Origin: an uncultured Selenomonadales bacterium
Lineage (GTDB): Bacteria; Bacillota; Negativicutes; Acidaminococcales; Acidaminococcaceae
Reading direction: 5' to 3'
DNA: 64,000 nt
NCBI GenBank assembly: GCA_900314855.1
Contig: OMWZ01000005.1
Location: 61,377-125,376, forward strand
Shown: positions 51,473-59,783 of the stretch, one piece after another
Position numbering within the stretch: the first letter of the stretch is position 1
How the letters are laid out: each line of letters begins with the position of its first letter
Program-made: the position numbers and the translations under genes
The notes under the pieces: model-generated
Told to the model about the DNA's origin: nothing
The model's database searches: none
Seen by the model: only the letters and a program-made list of their open reading frames with translations

Positions 51473-52813
51473 ATGGCACGTTTATTCGGAACAGATGGTG
51501 TCCGCGGCACGGCGAACACGGAATTGACGCCGGAACTGGCGTATAAATTAGGGCGCGCGGCGGCGCAGTATTTTGGCCGCGAAGTGTCCCGGCCGAAAAT
51601 CATTATCGGGCAGGATACGCGGTTGTCTGGCGACATGCTGGCCTGCGCCCTGGCGGCCGGTGTCTGCAGCGCCGGCGGCGACGCCCACATGCTGGGCGTC
51701 ATCTGCACCCCTGCCGTTTCCTACTTGACGGAACAGGTTCATGCCAATGCCGGTGTTGTTATTTCCGCGTCCCATAATCCCTTCGAGGATAATGGCATCA
51801 AGTTTTTCGCTCACAACGGCTACAAGCTGCCCGACATGGTGGAAGATGAGATCGAAGCCATCGTCCGCAAACCGATCGACTACGCGAAGGCTCCCAGCGG
51901 CTCGTCCCTGGGCCGGGTTATCCGGGAAACGGGGCTGGAGGAAGTCTATATCCGCCACATCGTCAGCACGGCGCCGTGCAAGCTCCACGGACTGAAGGTC
52001 GTCATGGACTGCGCGAATGGCGCCAACAGCCGCATTGCCCCGACCATCCTGCGGCTCCTTGGGGCGGAAGTCATCCCCATTTTCAACGAGCCGAATGGCA
52101 TCAACATCAACAACGGCTGCGGTTCCACCCATTTGGATGCCCTGCGCCTGAAGGTCCTGGAGTACGGCGCCAACGTCGGCATCGCCAACGACGGCGACGC
52201 CGATCGCTGCCTCGTTGTCGACGAGAAGGGGCAGGAACTGGACGGCGACCAGATTATGCTGATCCTGGCGCGGGAACTCATGAGCCGCAAGAAATTGAAA
52301 GATAACATGCTCGTCGTGACGGTTATGAGCAACATCGGGCTCCATAAGGCCTTCAAGGAAATGGGAGGCCGGACGTGCAAGACAAAGGTCGGCGACCGCT
52401 ACGTCCTGGAAGAGATGCTGAAGCATGGGTACGGACTTGGCGGCGAGCAGTCCGGACACATCATCTTTTCGGAATTCGCCAAGACCGGCGACGGTATCCT
52501 GACAGCGGTGCAGCTGCTCTGCACGATGGCGCGCAACAACCAGCGCCTGTCCGAGCTGGCGAAGCTCATGACGCGCTACCCCCAGACACTGGTCAACGTC
52601 CGCGTCAAGGACAAGAACGGCTGGGAAGAGAACGAGGCGATTCGCAGCATCGTGGCCAAGTACACGGAAGAGTTGGGCGACAACGGGCAGCTCTTGGTCC
52701 GCGCCTCCGGTACGGAACCTTTGATCCGCATTATGGCCGAGGGCCCGAATCAGGTCGAACTGGAGAGCATCGCCGAGGAGATCGCCAAGGTTGTCCGCGG
52801 CGAATTGGGCTGA
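51473..52813 (+). CDS. glmM: Phosphoglucosamine mutase
   Basis: 446 residues. It interconverts glucosamine-6-phosphate and glucosamine-1-phosphate for UDP-GlcNAc synthesis. The start MARLFGTDGVRGTAN is diagnostic. The phosphoserine loop is VVISASHNPFEDNGIKFF near residue 97, the metal loop is NDGDADRCLVVDE near 240, the sugar loop GGEQSGHII near 323, and the phosphate loop RASGTEPLIRIM near 410. CAGGAGG precedes the ATG; an upstream in-frame ATG at 51413 is not supported. It precedes glmS by a long leader, so two steps of amino-sugar synthesis sit together. Confidence 0.98.
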   Translation: MARLFGTDGVRGTANTELTPELAYKLGRAAAQYFGREVSRPKIIIGQDTRLSGDMLACALAAGVCSAGGDAHMLGVICTPAVSYLTEQVHANAGVVISASHNPFEDNGIKFFAHNGYKLPDMVEDEIEAIVRKPIDYAKAPSGSSLGRVIRETGLEEVYIRHIVSTAPCKLHGLKVVMDCANGANSRIAPTILRLLGAEVIPIFNEPNGININNGCGSTHLDALRLKVLEYGANVGIANDGDADRCLVVDEKGQELDGDQIMLILARELMSRKKLKDNMLVVTVMSNIGLHKAFKEMGGRTCKTKVGDRYVLEEMLKHGYGLGGEQSGHIIFSEFAKTGDGILTAVQLLCTMARNNQRLSELAKLMTRYPQTLVNVRVKDKNGWEENEAIRSIVAKYTEELGDNGQLLVRASGTEPLIRIMAEGPNQVELESIAEEIAKVVRGELG

Positions 52814-52885
52814 CGGAGAGAGGAGCGGTTCCGCGGGCGCGGGCCCGTACGACCGGGCTCTGTATCGTCCCGCCCGGCACCTCGA

Positions 52886-52914
52886 TTGACCAAATGGCGT
52901 TCGTGTAGTAAAAT
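52886..52914 (+). promoter_or_regulatory. glmS promoter
   Basis: TTGACC (52886-52891), 17-nt spacer, TAAAAT (52909-52914), starting a 5' leader of about 285 nt. Confidence 0.8.
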
Positions 52915-52929
52915 ATGGTATGCTGGATT

Positions 52930-52969
52930 CCGTGTGGGTTGTACCGGGCCTGCACGGTTTCCGTTTTTT
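52930..52969 (+). terminator. Possible weak terminator at the start of the glmS leader
   Basis: CCGTG (52930-52934) pairs with CACGG (52953-52957), with inner GG/CC pairs and outer GG/CC, followed closely by TTTCCGTTTTTT. An AAGGAGG lies after it but no start codon follows at usable spacing. Confidence 0.35.
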
Positions 52970-52989
52970 AAGGAGGTTCGTCACAACAG

Positions 52990-53160
52990 TATATAGGAGC
53001 GCAAGTGCCACGTTTCGGCGTGGCAGACGAGGCAGAGACTTATCGAGCAGTCAGCGGGTGTCTCTTGGTCCCACCGCAGGCCAGAAGTCCGACTACAAAG
53101 CCCGGCAGCAATGCCGGAGGTAAAATGTCGGGCGCGCGGTTCCTGGTACACCACGGTCCC
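52990..53160 (+). ncRNA. glmS ribozyme/riboswitch
   Basis: Self-cleaving RNA that responds to glucosamine-6-phosphate. The sequence follows the conserved core in order: A|GCGC cleavage site at 52998/52999, AAGTGCC, a hairpin, GGCAGACGAGG, TTATCGA, AGCGGGTG, a CCACCGC hairpin arm, then the CAGAAGTCC ... AAGCCCGG ... TGCCGGAGGTAAAATGTCGGGC domain expected for the 3' part. It sits in the leader of glmS and before its AGGAGG site. Cleavage exposes a 5'-OH and triggers mRNA decay when amino sugar is plentiful. End coordinate approximate. Confidence 0.95.
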
Positions 53161-53206
53161 GTAACGTCGGGGCCGCGTACGCATCAGTGTCTACAGGAGG
53201 TCCACT

Positions 53207-55036
53207 ATGTGTGGTATTGTAGGTTATATTGGCAATCAACAGGCTTGTCCCATCCTGCTGGACGGAATGAGCAAATTGGAATACCGCGGGTATGATTCCG
53301 CGGGCATCGCTGTCTATGACGGCAAACGCATCGACATCGAAAAATGTGTGGGCCGTCTGCAGGCCCTGCGCATCAAGATCCAGGGCCACGAACCCCAGGG
53401 CACGGTCGGCATCGGCCATACCCGCTGGGCGACGCACGGCAGGCCGTCGGACCGGAACGCCCATCCCCATTGTGATGAATCGGGGCGCTTCGTCGTCGTC
53501 CACAACGGTATCATTGAAAACTATCTGGAATTGAAGGAATATCTGCTGGAAAAAGGCCATCGGTTCTCGTCCGATACGGATACGGAAGTGGTAGCCCACT
53601 TGATGGCGGATCAGTACGACGGGGATTTCCTGAGCACGGTCAAGAAAGTAATCCGCCGGATCGACGGGTCCTACTCCCTGGTCTTCCTGTGCGCCGACGA
53701 GCCGGACAAGCTCATCACCACCAAAAAAGACAATCCGTTGGTCATCGGCCTGGGCGAAGGGGAAAACTTCATTGCGTCCGATATTCCGGCGATTATTGGC
53801 CATACGCGCCGCACGTATATCATGAGCGACGGGGAGATTGCCATCGTCACGAAGGACGCGGTCCGGGTTGAAGACCTGAACGGCAATCCCATCAATAAGA
53901 AAGTCTACAACGTCACGTGGAATGCCGAAGCGGCGGAAAAGGGCGGCTTCGAGCATTTCATGCTGAAGGAGATTTACGAACAGCCGAAGGCCGTCCGCGA
54001 GACCATGCGCGGCCGCCTGGGCAAGGAAGAGGGAACCATCGATTTCCCCGAGCTGAACTGGACGAAAGCGGACCTGCGGGGCATCAAGAAGGTCTTTATC
54101 GTTGCCTGCGGCACGGCGTACCACGCCGGTCTTGTCGGCAAATACTATCTGGAGAAATTCGCCCGGATCCCTGTGGAAACGGACATTGCCAGTGAATTCC
54201 GCTACCGCGATCCCCTGGTGGATTCGAGCTGCCTCATGATTGTCATCAGCCAGTCCGGCGAGACGAGCGATACCCTGGCCGCCCTGCGCGAAGCCAAACG
54301 TCTTGGCGCCCGTACGATGGCTGTCACGAACGTCGTGGGCTCTTCCATCGCCCGCGAGGCCGACCAGGTCGTCTACACCTACGCAGGCCCGGAAATCGCT
54401 GTCGCGTCGACGAAAGCCTACACGACGCAGCTCATCGTTATGCTCATGCTGGGCATCTACGTCGGCCGCCTGCGCGGTGAGCTGTCGGACGAATTGGCCC
54501 GTACCCTGACCCGTGACCTGCGGGAGATCCCCGAACAGATTCACGCCATGCTGGAAGACACGGAGCAGATCAAAATCTTCGCCAAACGGTATGGTTCCAG
54601 CGAGAACGCGTTCTTCTTGGGCCGCAGCCTGGACTATTTCGTCGCGTTGGAAGGCGCTCTCAAACTGAAGGAAATTTCCTACATCCATGCCGAAGCCTAT
54701 GCGGCGGGCGAGTTGAAGCACGGCACGCTGGCCCTCGTCGTCGAGGGACTGCCGGTTATCGTCCTGGCCACCCAGGCCGACGTTTATCCCAAGACCATCA
54801 GCAATTTGAAGGAAGTCAAGGCCCGCGAAGCCGAAGTCATCGCCATTGCCCTGCAGGGAGACCGCGAAATCGACAAGGTAGCGGATCATGTCATCTATGT
54901 TCCCAAGACGGATAAGTTCCTGGCGCCGATCCTGGCCGTCCTGCCGTTGCAGCTCCTGGCGTATTACGCTGCCCTGACCCGCGGCTGTGACGTGGATAAG
55001 CCGAGAAACCTGGCCAAGTCTGTCACGGTGGAATAA
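53207..55036 (+). CDS. glmS: Glutamine-fructose-6-phosphate aminotransferase (isomerising)
   Basis: 609 residues. It makes glucosamine-6-phosphate from fructose-6-phosphate and glutamine. The N-terminal Ntn glutaminase begins with the catalytic Cys, MCGIVGYIGNQQ, and contains GHTRWATHGRPSDRNAHPH near residue 72. Two SIS sugar isomerase domains follow (about 290-425 and 460-600), with VACGTAYHAG near 302, the SQSGETSDT loop near 348, and the C-terminal DKPRNLAKSVTVE, where the terminal segment closes over the active site. CAGGAGGTCC precedes the ATG. Controlled by the glmS ribozyme in its leader. Confidence 0.98.
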   Translation: MCGIVGYIGNQQACPILLDGMSKLEYRGYDSAGIAVYDGKRIDIEKCVGRLQALRIKIQGHEPQGTVGIGHTRWATHGRPSDRNAHPHCDESGRFVVVHNGIIENYLELKEYLLEKGHRFSSDTDTEVVAHLMADQYDGDFLSTVKKVIRRIDGSYSLVFLCADEPDKLITTKKDNPLVIGLGEGENFIASDIPAIIGHTRRTYIMSDGEIAIVTKDAVRVEDLNGNPINKKVYNVTWNAEAAEKGGFEHFMLKEIYEQPKAVRETMRGRLGKEEGTIDFPELNWTKADLRGIKKVFIVACGTAYHAGLVGKYYLEKFARIPVETDIASEFRYRDPLVDSSCLMIVISQSGETSDTLAALREAKRLGARTMAVTNVVGSSIAREADQVVYTYAGPEIAVASTKAYTTQLIVMLMLGIYVGRLRGELSDELARTLTRDLREIPEQIHAMLEDTEQIKIFAKRYGSSENAFFLGRSLDYFVALEGALKLKEISYIHAEAYAAGELKHGTLALVVEGLPVIVLATQADVYPKTISNLKEVKAREAEVIAIALQGDREIDKVADHVIYVPKTDKFLAPILAVLPLQLLAYYAALTRGCDVDKPRNLAKSVTVE

Positions 55037-55064
55037 AGAAAGCAGAACGGAAAGGTGGAAACGC

Positions 55065-55099
55065 AACCCCCTGTCGCGCCGCGCGGCAGGGGGTTTTTG
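55065..55099 (+). terminator. Terminator after glmS
   Basis: AACCCCCTG and CAGGGGGTT form the outer stem with inner CGCG/CGCG pairs (55065-55095), followed by T residues. Confidence 0.9.
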
Positions 55100-55129
55100 T
55101 CCGTGCCGGCGAGGGGGCGGGGGAGGATG

Positions 55130-55176
55130 AAAAAACAAGGCTGCGAAGCATTCGTTCTTCGCAGCCTTGTTTTTTA
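55130..55176. terminator. Bidirectional terminator between glmS and kdgK
   Basis: AAAAACAAGGCTGCGAAG (55131-55148) pairs with CTTCGCAGCCTTGTTTTT (55157-55174). T tracts are available on both strands, so it ends the minus-strand kdgK operon too. Confidence 0.92.
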
Positions 55177-55207
55177 AGCAAGAAGTGAAATTTTCCCTGC
55201 GGTGATA

Positions 55208-56305
55208 TTACCGTTTGACACGGGCGCCGGCGCCACCCATGATGGCTTCGACTTCGTCGACGCTTGCCATGGAGGTATCACCAGGGGTCGTCATGGCGAG
55301 AGCGCCGTGGGCCGCCCCGTAGTTGACCGCCTTTTCGGCGTCGCCTGTGGTCATGAGGCCGTAAATCAGGCCGGACGCGAAGGAATCGCCGCCGCCGACG
55401 CGGTCCATGATTTCCAGTCCGTTGTAGTCCTTGGCCTTGTAGATCTCGCCATCTGCCCAGCACAGGGCGCTCCAGTCGTTGACCGTAGCCGTCTTGACCG
55501 TGCGCAGGGTCGTGGCGACGACTTTGAAATTCGGATAGGTCTTGGCCGCTTCGTTGATCATCTTCTTGTAGCCTTCGACGTTCAGCTTTTTCAGGTTGGC
55601 GTCGTTGCCTTCGATCTTGAAGCCCAGGCAGGCCGTAAAGTCTTCTTCATTGCCGATCATGACGTCGACGTACTTCGCGATTTCCTTGTTGACTTCCTGC
55701 GCTTTGGCCTGGCCGCCGATAGCGCTCCACATGGAGGGGCGGTAGTTCAGGTCGTAGGAAACGAGGGTGCCGTACTTTTTCGCGGTCTTAATCGCGGCGA
55801 CTACGGTTTCAGACGATTCGTGGGACAGGGCCGCGTAAATCCCGCCTGTATGGAACCAGCGGACGCCGAGAGTGCCGAAAATGTAATCGAAATCGAAATC
55901 AGAAGGCTTCATCTGCGAAATCGCCGTGTTGGCGCGGTCCGAGCAGCCGACGGCCCCGCGGATCCCGAAGCCCCGTTCCGTAAAGTTCAACCCATTGCGG
56001 CACAGCCGGCCGATGCCGTCGGTCTTGCACCATTTGATGAGGGATGTGTCGACGCCGCCCTGACAAATGAAATCTTCCATCAGCCTGCCGACTTCGTTGT
56101 CGGCGAAAGCCGTAATGGCCGCCGTGCGCATACCAAAGCATTTCCGCAGGCCGCGGACGACGTTGTATTCGCCGCCGCCTTCCCACGCGCGGAACGAGCG
56201 GGCCGTGCGGATGCGGCCTTCGCCGGGATCCAGACGGAGCATGATTTCGCCCAGGCTCACGGCGTCAAAACGACATTCTTCAGCAGGTCTTACTTTCAAA
56301 TCCAT
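55208..56305 (-). CDS. kdgK: PfkB-family sugar kinase, probable 2-keto-3-deoxygluconate kinase
   Basis: 365 residues. A ribokinase fold begins with FDAVSLGEIMLRLDPGEGRIR and an early GGGEYNVVRGLRKCFG sugar-binding motif near residue 45. The PfkB signature with the catalytic Asp is MDRVGGGDSFASGLIYGL near residue 300. It phosphorylates 2-keto-3-deoxygluconate to KDPG, the substrate of the aldolase encoded 60 nt upstream. The assignment to KDG rests mainly on pairing with Eda and the uronate genes across the divergent region. It is longer than typical KdgK by about 30-50 residues. Confidence 0.88.
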   Translation of the reverse strand: MDLKVRPAEECRFDAVSLGEIMLRLDPGEGRIRTARSFRAWEGGGEYNVVRGLRKCFGMRTAAITAFADNEVGRLMEDFICQGGVDTSLIKWCKTDGIGRLCRNGLNFTERGFGIRGAVGCSDRANTAISQMKPSDFDFDYIFGTLGVRWFHTGGIYAALSHESSETVVAAIKTAKKYGTLVSYDLNYRPSMWSAIGGQAKAQEVNKEIAKYVDVMIGNEEDFTACLGFKIEGNDANLKKLNVEGYKKMINEAAKTYPNFKVVATTLRTVKTATVNDWSALCWADGEIYKAKDYNGLEIMDRVGGGDSFASGLIYGLMTTGDAEKAVNYGAAHGALAMTTPGDTSMASVDEVEAIMGGAGARVKR

Positions 56306-56365
56306 GTTGTGATAGCTCCTTTATCCTATTTAGACGCGATGTTCCGGTTCGTCGGCATGCTCCGC

Positions 56366-57004
56366 TCAGCCGCGAATCATTTTGACGAGGGCTGCGGCCT
56401 CTTCGGCCTTGACTTTGATGTCTTCGAACCGGCCTGCGGCAATTTCGTCCTTTTTGGCGATCCAGCTGCCGCCGACTGCCCAGATTTTGTTGTATTTCAG
56501 GTATTCCGGCGCATTCTCCAGGCTGATGCCGCCCGTCGGCATAAAGTATGTGTTGACATAGGGGCCGGCCAGGGCCTTGATCATTTTCAGACCGCCCGCT
56601 GCTTCGGCAGGGAAGAATTTAACGACTTTCAGGCCGCATTCCAGGGCCATCTCGATTTCCGTCGGGGTCTGGATGCCGGGCGTCACGGGGATATCGTTGT
56701 CGACACAGTATTGGACGACTTTCGGATTGAAGCCTGGGCTCACAATGAACTTGGCGCCCGCCGCGACGGCGCGCCGCGCCTGCTCGACCGTCAGGACTGT
56801 GCCGGCGCCGACAAGCATATCCGGGAATTTCGACGCCATGATGCGGATTGATTCTTCGGCCGCATCCGTGCGGAACGTGACTTCCGCCACGGGCAGGCCG
56901 CCATCACACAAGGCTTTGCCAAGGGCTTCCGCGTCTTTGGCGTCCTCCAGGACGACGACAGGGATGACGCCCAGTTCATGAAATCTTTCCAGTACAGTGG
57001 ACAT
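56366..57004 (-). CDS. eda: KDPG / 4-hydroxy-2-oxoglutarate aldolase
   Basis: 212 residues, class I aldolase. The active-site Glu is in AEVTFRT near residue 37, the Schiff-base Lys in LKVVKFFPAEAAGG near 132, and GAGTVLTVEQARRAVAAGAKFIVSPGF is the phosphate-binding region. It cleaves KDPG to pyruvate and glyceraldehyde-3-phosphate, the last step of uronate breakdown. ATG at 57004 has a strong GAGGAGG site; an upstream in-frame start at 57049 has none. It is the promoter-proximal gene of the minus-strand eda-kdgK pair and diverges from a GntR regulator. Confidence 0.95.
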   Translation of the reverse strand: MSTVLERFHELGVIPVVVLEDAKDAEALGKALCDGGLPVAEVTFRTDAAEESIRIMASKFPDMLVGAGTVLTVEQARRAVAAGAKFIVSPGFNPKVVQYCVDNDIPVTPGIQTPTEIEMALECGLKVVKFFPAEAAGGLKMIKALAGPYVNTYFMPTGGISLENAPEYLKYNKIWAVGGSWIAKKDEIAAGRFEDIKVKAEEAAALVKMIRG

Positions 57005-57091
57005 ATCAGGATACCTCCTCATTATCAAGCTGCTCCCGCAATATAGCATCTTTTGACTATTTGCGTCATGATTACAACTTTAATCAAATAG

Positions 57092-57119
57092 ATTATAACA
57101 CGGCCCTTGTAAATGGCAA
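57092..57119 (-). promoter_or_regulatory. eda-kdgK promoter
   Basis: Minus-strand TTGCCA (57119-57114), 16-nt spacer, TATAAT (57097-57092). A GATTA/TAATC dyad (57070-57085) lies in the early leader and could bind the GntR protein. Confidence 0.6.
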
Positions 57120-57150
57120 AGAAAATGTAACAGGTGAAAAACAGGAAAAA

Positions 57151-57200
57151 CGAGAAATCAAGTCAGGGACGTAATATGTCCCGATAGGACTGTTTTCTCG
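57151..57200. repeat. Nested inverted repeat in the eda-gntR intergenic region
   Basis: Three concentric stems: CGAGAAA (57151-57157) with TTTCTCG (57194-57200), AGTC (57161-57164) with GACT (57088+100, i.e. 57188-57191), and GGGAC (57166-57170) with GTCCC (57178-57182). On the minus strand it is followed by TTTTTCC, resembling a terminator, but it lies upstream of the eda promoter. Role unknown. Confidence 0.6.
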
Positions 57201-57265
57201 ATTCAAAAGAAAATTAATACAAATATCAGAAAATTCAAGAAAACGCTTGCTGCGCGGGTTAGAAC

Positions 57266-57294
57266 TTGTTATGCTTGATGTATACAAGATATAT
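57266..57294 (+). promoter_or_regulatory. Candidate gntR promoter with palindromic operator
   Basis: TTGTTA (57266-57271), 17-nt spacer, ATATAT (57289-57294). The palindrome TGTATACA (57279-57286) sits in the spacer. Short TGTATACA-type dyads are typical GntR/FadR-subfamily operators, suggesting autoregulation. Confidence 0.5.
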
Positions 57295-57325
57295 GCAAAA
57301 AGTATGCTAAGAAAGTGAAGAGCCT

Positions 57326-58030
57326 ATGGAACGAGCCGTAAATTTAAAGGACAAGGCCTATGCCATTATTCGGGACAAGATTATCCGTTGTGTCTATAAG
57401 CCGGGAGAATTCCTGGTGGAAGCGGAACTGATTGAAACCATCGGCGCTAGCAGGACACCCATCCGTGAGGCCTTAAACAAGCTGGAACAGGAAGGGCTGG
57501 TGGACATCCTGCCCAAGCGGGGAATCGTGGTCCGGGATGTTACCCTGGCCGACATCAACGCTATTTACGAGATCCGTTTTCTCGTGGAACCGGCTGTGCT
57601 GAAACGGTACGCCTGCCGTCTTCCCAGAAGTTTGCTGCAGGACTTGAAGGAACGCAACCGCAAAGCCGGACAGGAACGTCAGCGGATTACGGAGTACAAT
57701 CTGGACGAGGACATCCATCGCACGCTCATGATGGCCAGCGGCAATCCCTTTCTGGTGGATCTGATGGACAAAATCTACGCCCAGAATCACCGCATCCGGA
57801 TTTTGTCCGGCGAAGCCCTGACATACCGTATGCAGGAGACGCTGGCGGAACACGACCGTATCCTGGACTGCCTCCTGCAACAGGACTATGAAGGTGCCGC
57901 CAGGGCTTTGGAAGTACATCTCCACCACTCCCAGGAAGGAGCCGTGCGACTCATGGCCACGAGCCGCAGTTCTTGGGGCTATGACAGGACGGGGGTCTGG
58001 TCGTTGGGACAACTGGCCGGGAATCCCTGA
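57326..58030 (+). CDS. GntR family (FadR/FCD subfamily) regulator
   Basis: 234 residues. An N-terminal winged helix (about 10-75) has LKDKAYAIIRDKIIRCVYKPGEFLVEAELIETIGASRTPIREALNKLEQEGLV-type sequence and the wing PKRGIVVRDVT. An all-helical FCD effector domain (about 85-220) has the metal-ligand His/Asp pattern in DIHRTLMMASGN and EHDRILDCLL and AARALEVHLHHS. FCD regulators often bind uronates or related organic acids. It is placed between eda-kdgK and the TRAP transporter/uxaBA genes and probably represses both sides. Confidence 0.92.
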   Translation: MERAVNLKDKAYAIIRDKIIRCVYKPGEFLVEAELIETIGASRTPIREALNKLEQEGLVDILPKRGIVVRDVTLADINAIYEIRFLVEPAVLKRYACRLPRSLLQDLKERNRKAGQERQRITEYNLDEDIHRTLMMASGNPFLVDLMDKIYAQNHRIRILSGEALTYRMQETLAEHDRILDCLLQQDYEGAARALEVHLHHSQEGAVRLMATSRSSWGYDRTGVWSLGQLAGNP

Positions 58031-58110
58031 CATATTGCGCAAGAAAAATGGTTATTTTGCGTCGTATCCCCGCATAAAGGGATACCAAGGAAAAGAGGAG
58101 GAAAACGGAT

Positions 58111-59145
58111 ATGACTAAGAAAGCATTGGCAGCAGCGGTATTGGCAGGTATCATGGCACTGGCGTTGACTGGGTGCGGCGGCGACAAAAAGGCAGAGAAA
58201 AAGGCTCCCGCCGGCAACGGGAAAAAAGTGGTCCTGCGCGTTGCCTATGAAAACAGCAAGACCGAGCCAGTCGGCGTCGCTTGGGAGAAAGCCAAGGAAA
58301 TCCTCGACAAAAAATCCGGAGGAACGATGGAAATCGTTACATATCCTGACTCCCAGCTCGGCAAGAAATCAGCTTTGATCGATTCCATGCTGATGGGCGA
58401 AAACGTTTGCACCCTGGCGGATGGCGCTTTCTATGCGGATTACGGCGTGCCGGACTTTGGTATCGTTTTCGGGCCTTTCTTGTTTGACAATTGGGATCAG
58501 TGCTGGAAGCTGACCAAGTCCCAGTGGTATAAAGACCAAAGCGATAAGCTGGAAAAGAAAGGACTGAAGCTCCTGGCCTCCAACTGGATTTACGGCGAAC
58601 GTCATACCTTGACGACGAAACCGGTCAACACGGTAAATGACCTGAAAGGCCTGAAAATCCGCGTTCCGGGGAACAAAATCCAGACGGAAGGCTTCAACGC
58701 TCTCGGCGCGACGGCAACGGGTATGCCTTTGGGCGAAGTCTATCAGGCCCTGCAAAGCAAGACGATCGAGGGCGCGGAAAATCCGTTGGGCACTCTCTAT
58801 GGCAGAAAGCTCCAGGAAGTTGCCAAGTATTTGATCCTTGACGGACATGTCAAGAACTTCACGACCTGGGTTGTTTCGGAAAAATGGTTCAAGGGCTTGA
58901 CCCCGCAGCAGCAGCAGTGGCTCCTGGAAACGGCGGAAGAAGCAGGGAAGTACAACAACGAAGTCCAGCAGAAGACGGAGAAGGAATACCTGGACAAGAT
59001 GAAGAAGGAAGGCGTCACGGTCGTCGTTCCGTCTCCGGAAGTCCTGGCAGGCTTTAAGAAGAAAGCCGAATCTTTCTATGCGAAAGGTAAGGAATTCGGC
59101 TGGTCCGATGGCCTTTATGAAACGGTCAAGAACGCTATGAAGTGA
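58111..59145 (+). CDS. dctP: TRAP transporter substrate-binding lipoprotein (DctP family)
   Basis: 344 residues. A lipoprotein signal with lipobox LTGC (Cys near residue 19) is followed by a DctP domain. Motifs include VAYENSKTEPVGVAWEKAKEIL near residue 47, TYPDSQLGKKSALIDSMLMGE near 80, the conserved Arg region LKGLKIRVPGNKIQ near 190 that binds the substrate carboxylate, and YQALQSKTIEGAENPLGTLYG near 213. AGAGGAGGAAAACG precedes the ATG. A membrane-anchored binding protein suits a diderm with a periplasm. It is likely to bind a hexuronate or aldonate, judged from the neighbours. Confidence 0.94.
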   Translation: MTKKALAAAVLAGIMALALTGCGGDKKAEKKAPAGNGKKVVLRVAYENSKTEPVGVAWEKAKEILDKKSGGTMEIVTYPDSQLGKKSALIDSMLMGENVCTLADGAFYADYGVPDFGIVFGPFLFDNWDQCWKLTKSQWYKDQSDKLEKKGLKLLASNWIYGERHTLTTKPVNTVNDLKGLKIRVPGNKIQTEGFNALGATATGMPLGEVYQALQSKTIEGAENPLGTLYGRKLQEVAKYLILDGHVKNFTTWVVSEKWFKGLTPQQQQWLLETAEEAGKYNNEVQQKTEKEYLDKMKKEGVTVVVPSPEVLAGFKKKAESFYAKGKEFGWSDGLYETVKNAMK

Positions 59146-59177
59146 GTTTAACCAGTGCGAAGAGCTTAGAAACCGGA

Positions 59178-59231
59178 GCCGGCTGTGCCGGCACAAGATA
59201 ACAGACCGCGGTGCCTGCCTTCGGGCGGGCA
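59178..59231 (+). repeat. Two stable hairpins between dctP and dctQ
   Basis: GCCGGC-TGT-GCCGGC (59178-59192) and TGCCTGCC-TTCG-GGCGGGCA (59212-59231; UUCG tetraloop) lie in the 128-nt gap. No strong T tract follows, so they could stabilise dctP mRNA or lower dctQM expression. Confidence 0.65.
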
Positions 59232-59273
59232 TCGCCTGTTGCCTTTTCACTCGTCAATCGTAGGAGCAAGAGA

Positions 59274-59783
59274 ATGAAGGAAACCAAGATCAGCTGGAAA
59301 AGCTGCATCCTCAATCTGGATATCGCCATCGCGGCTGCGGTGCTGGCGATTCTCATAGTCCTTACTTTTGCAGGTGTCATTTGGCGCTACTGCCTGTCCC
59401 AGCCCTTTACGTGGATGGAAGAAGCCCAATTGGCCTGCATGGTCTGGATTGTATTTTCGGCGGCAGGGGCTGCCTTCCGACTGGGAAACCACGTCGCCAT
59501 CGAAATGATTGTCGACATGTTGCCACCCTTCCTGCAGAAGGTGACGCAAGTCTTTATTTCCGCTGTCGTCACGGCCGTCCTGGGCTACCTGTTTGTCCAT
59601 ACGCTCGATTTCGTGGAAATGTTCTACAACACGGGACGGAGTACCAGTATCCTGAAAATTCCATACTGGCTGATTTACGGCATTGCAATCCCTGCCTATA
59701 TCGACATGCTGGTCAGTTATTTCTACAGTGTGTTTGCCAATGTAAAATCCGAAACAAAGGAGGCGGCATCGTCCCATGAGTGA
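59274..59783 (+). CDS. dctQ: TRAP transporter small membrane subunit DctQ
   Basis: 169 residues with four membrane helices, the standard DctQ layout. FTWMEEAQLACMVWIVFSAAGAAFRLGNHVAIEM near residues 43-76 is the conserved central stretch (WxEE...RxxxHxxxE). TAGGAGCAAG precedes the ATG at 59274; an upstream in-frame start would read through the hairpin region. It overlaps dctM by 8 nt. Confidence 0.93.
   Translation: MKETKISWKSCILNLDIAIAAAVLAILIVLTFAGVIWRYCLSQPFTWMEEAQLACMVWIVFSAAGAAFRLGNHVAIEMIVDMLPPFLQKVTQVFISAVVTAVLGYLFVHTLDFVEMFYNTGRSTSILKIPYWLIYGIAIPAYIDMLVSYFYSVFANVKSETKEAASSHE

Noticed and set aside
53093..55138. 681-codon antisense frame over glmS
   Set aside because: Shadow frame of glmS, also crossing the ribozyme; no plausible start signal or domain.
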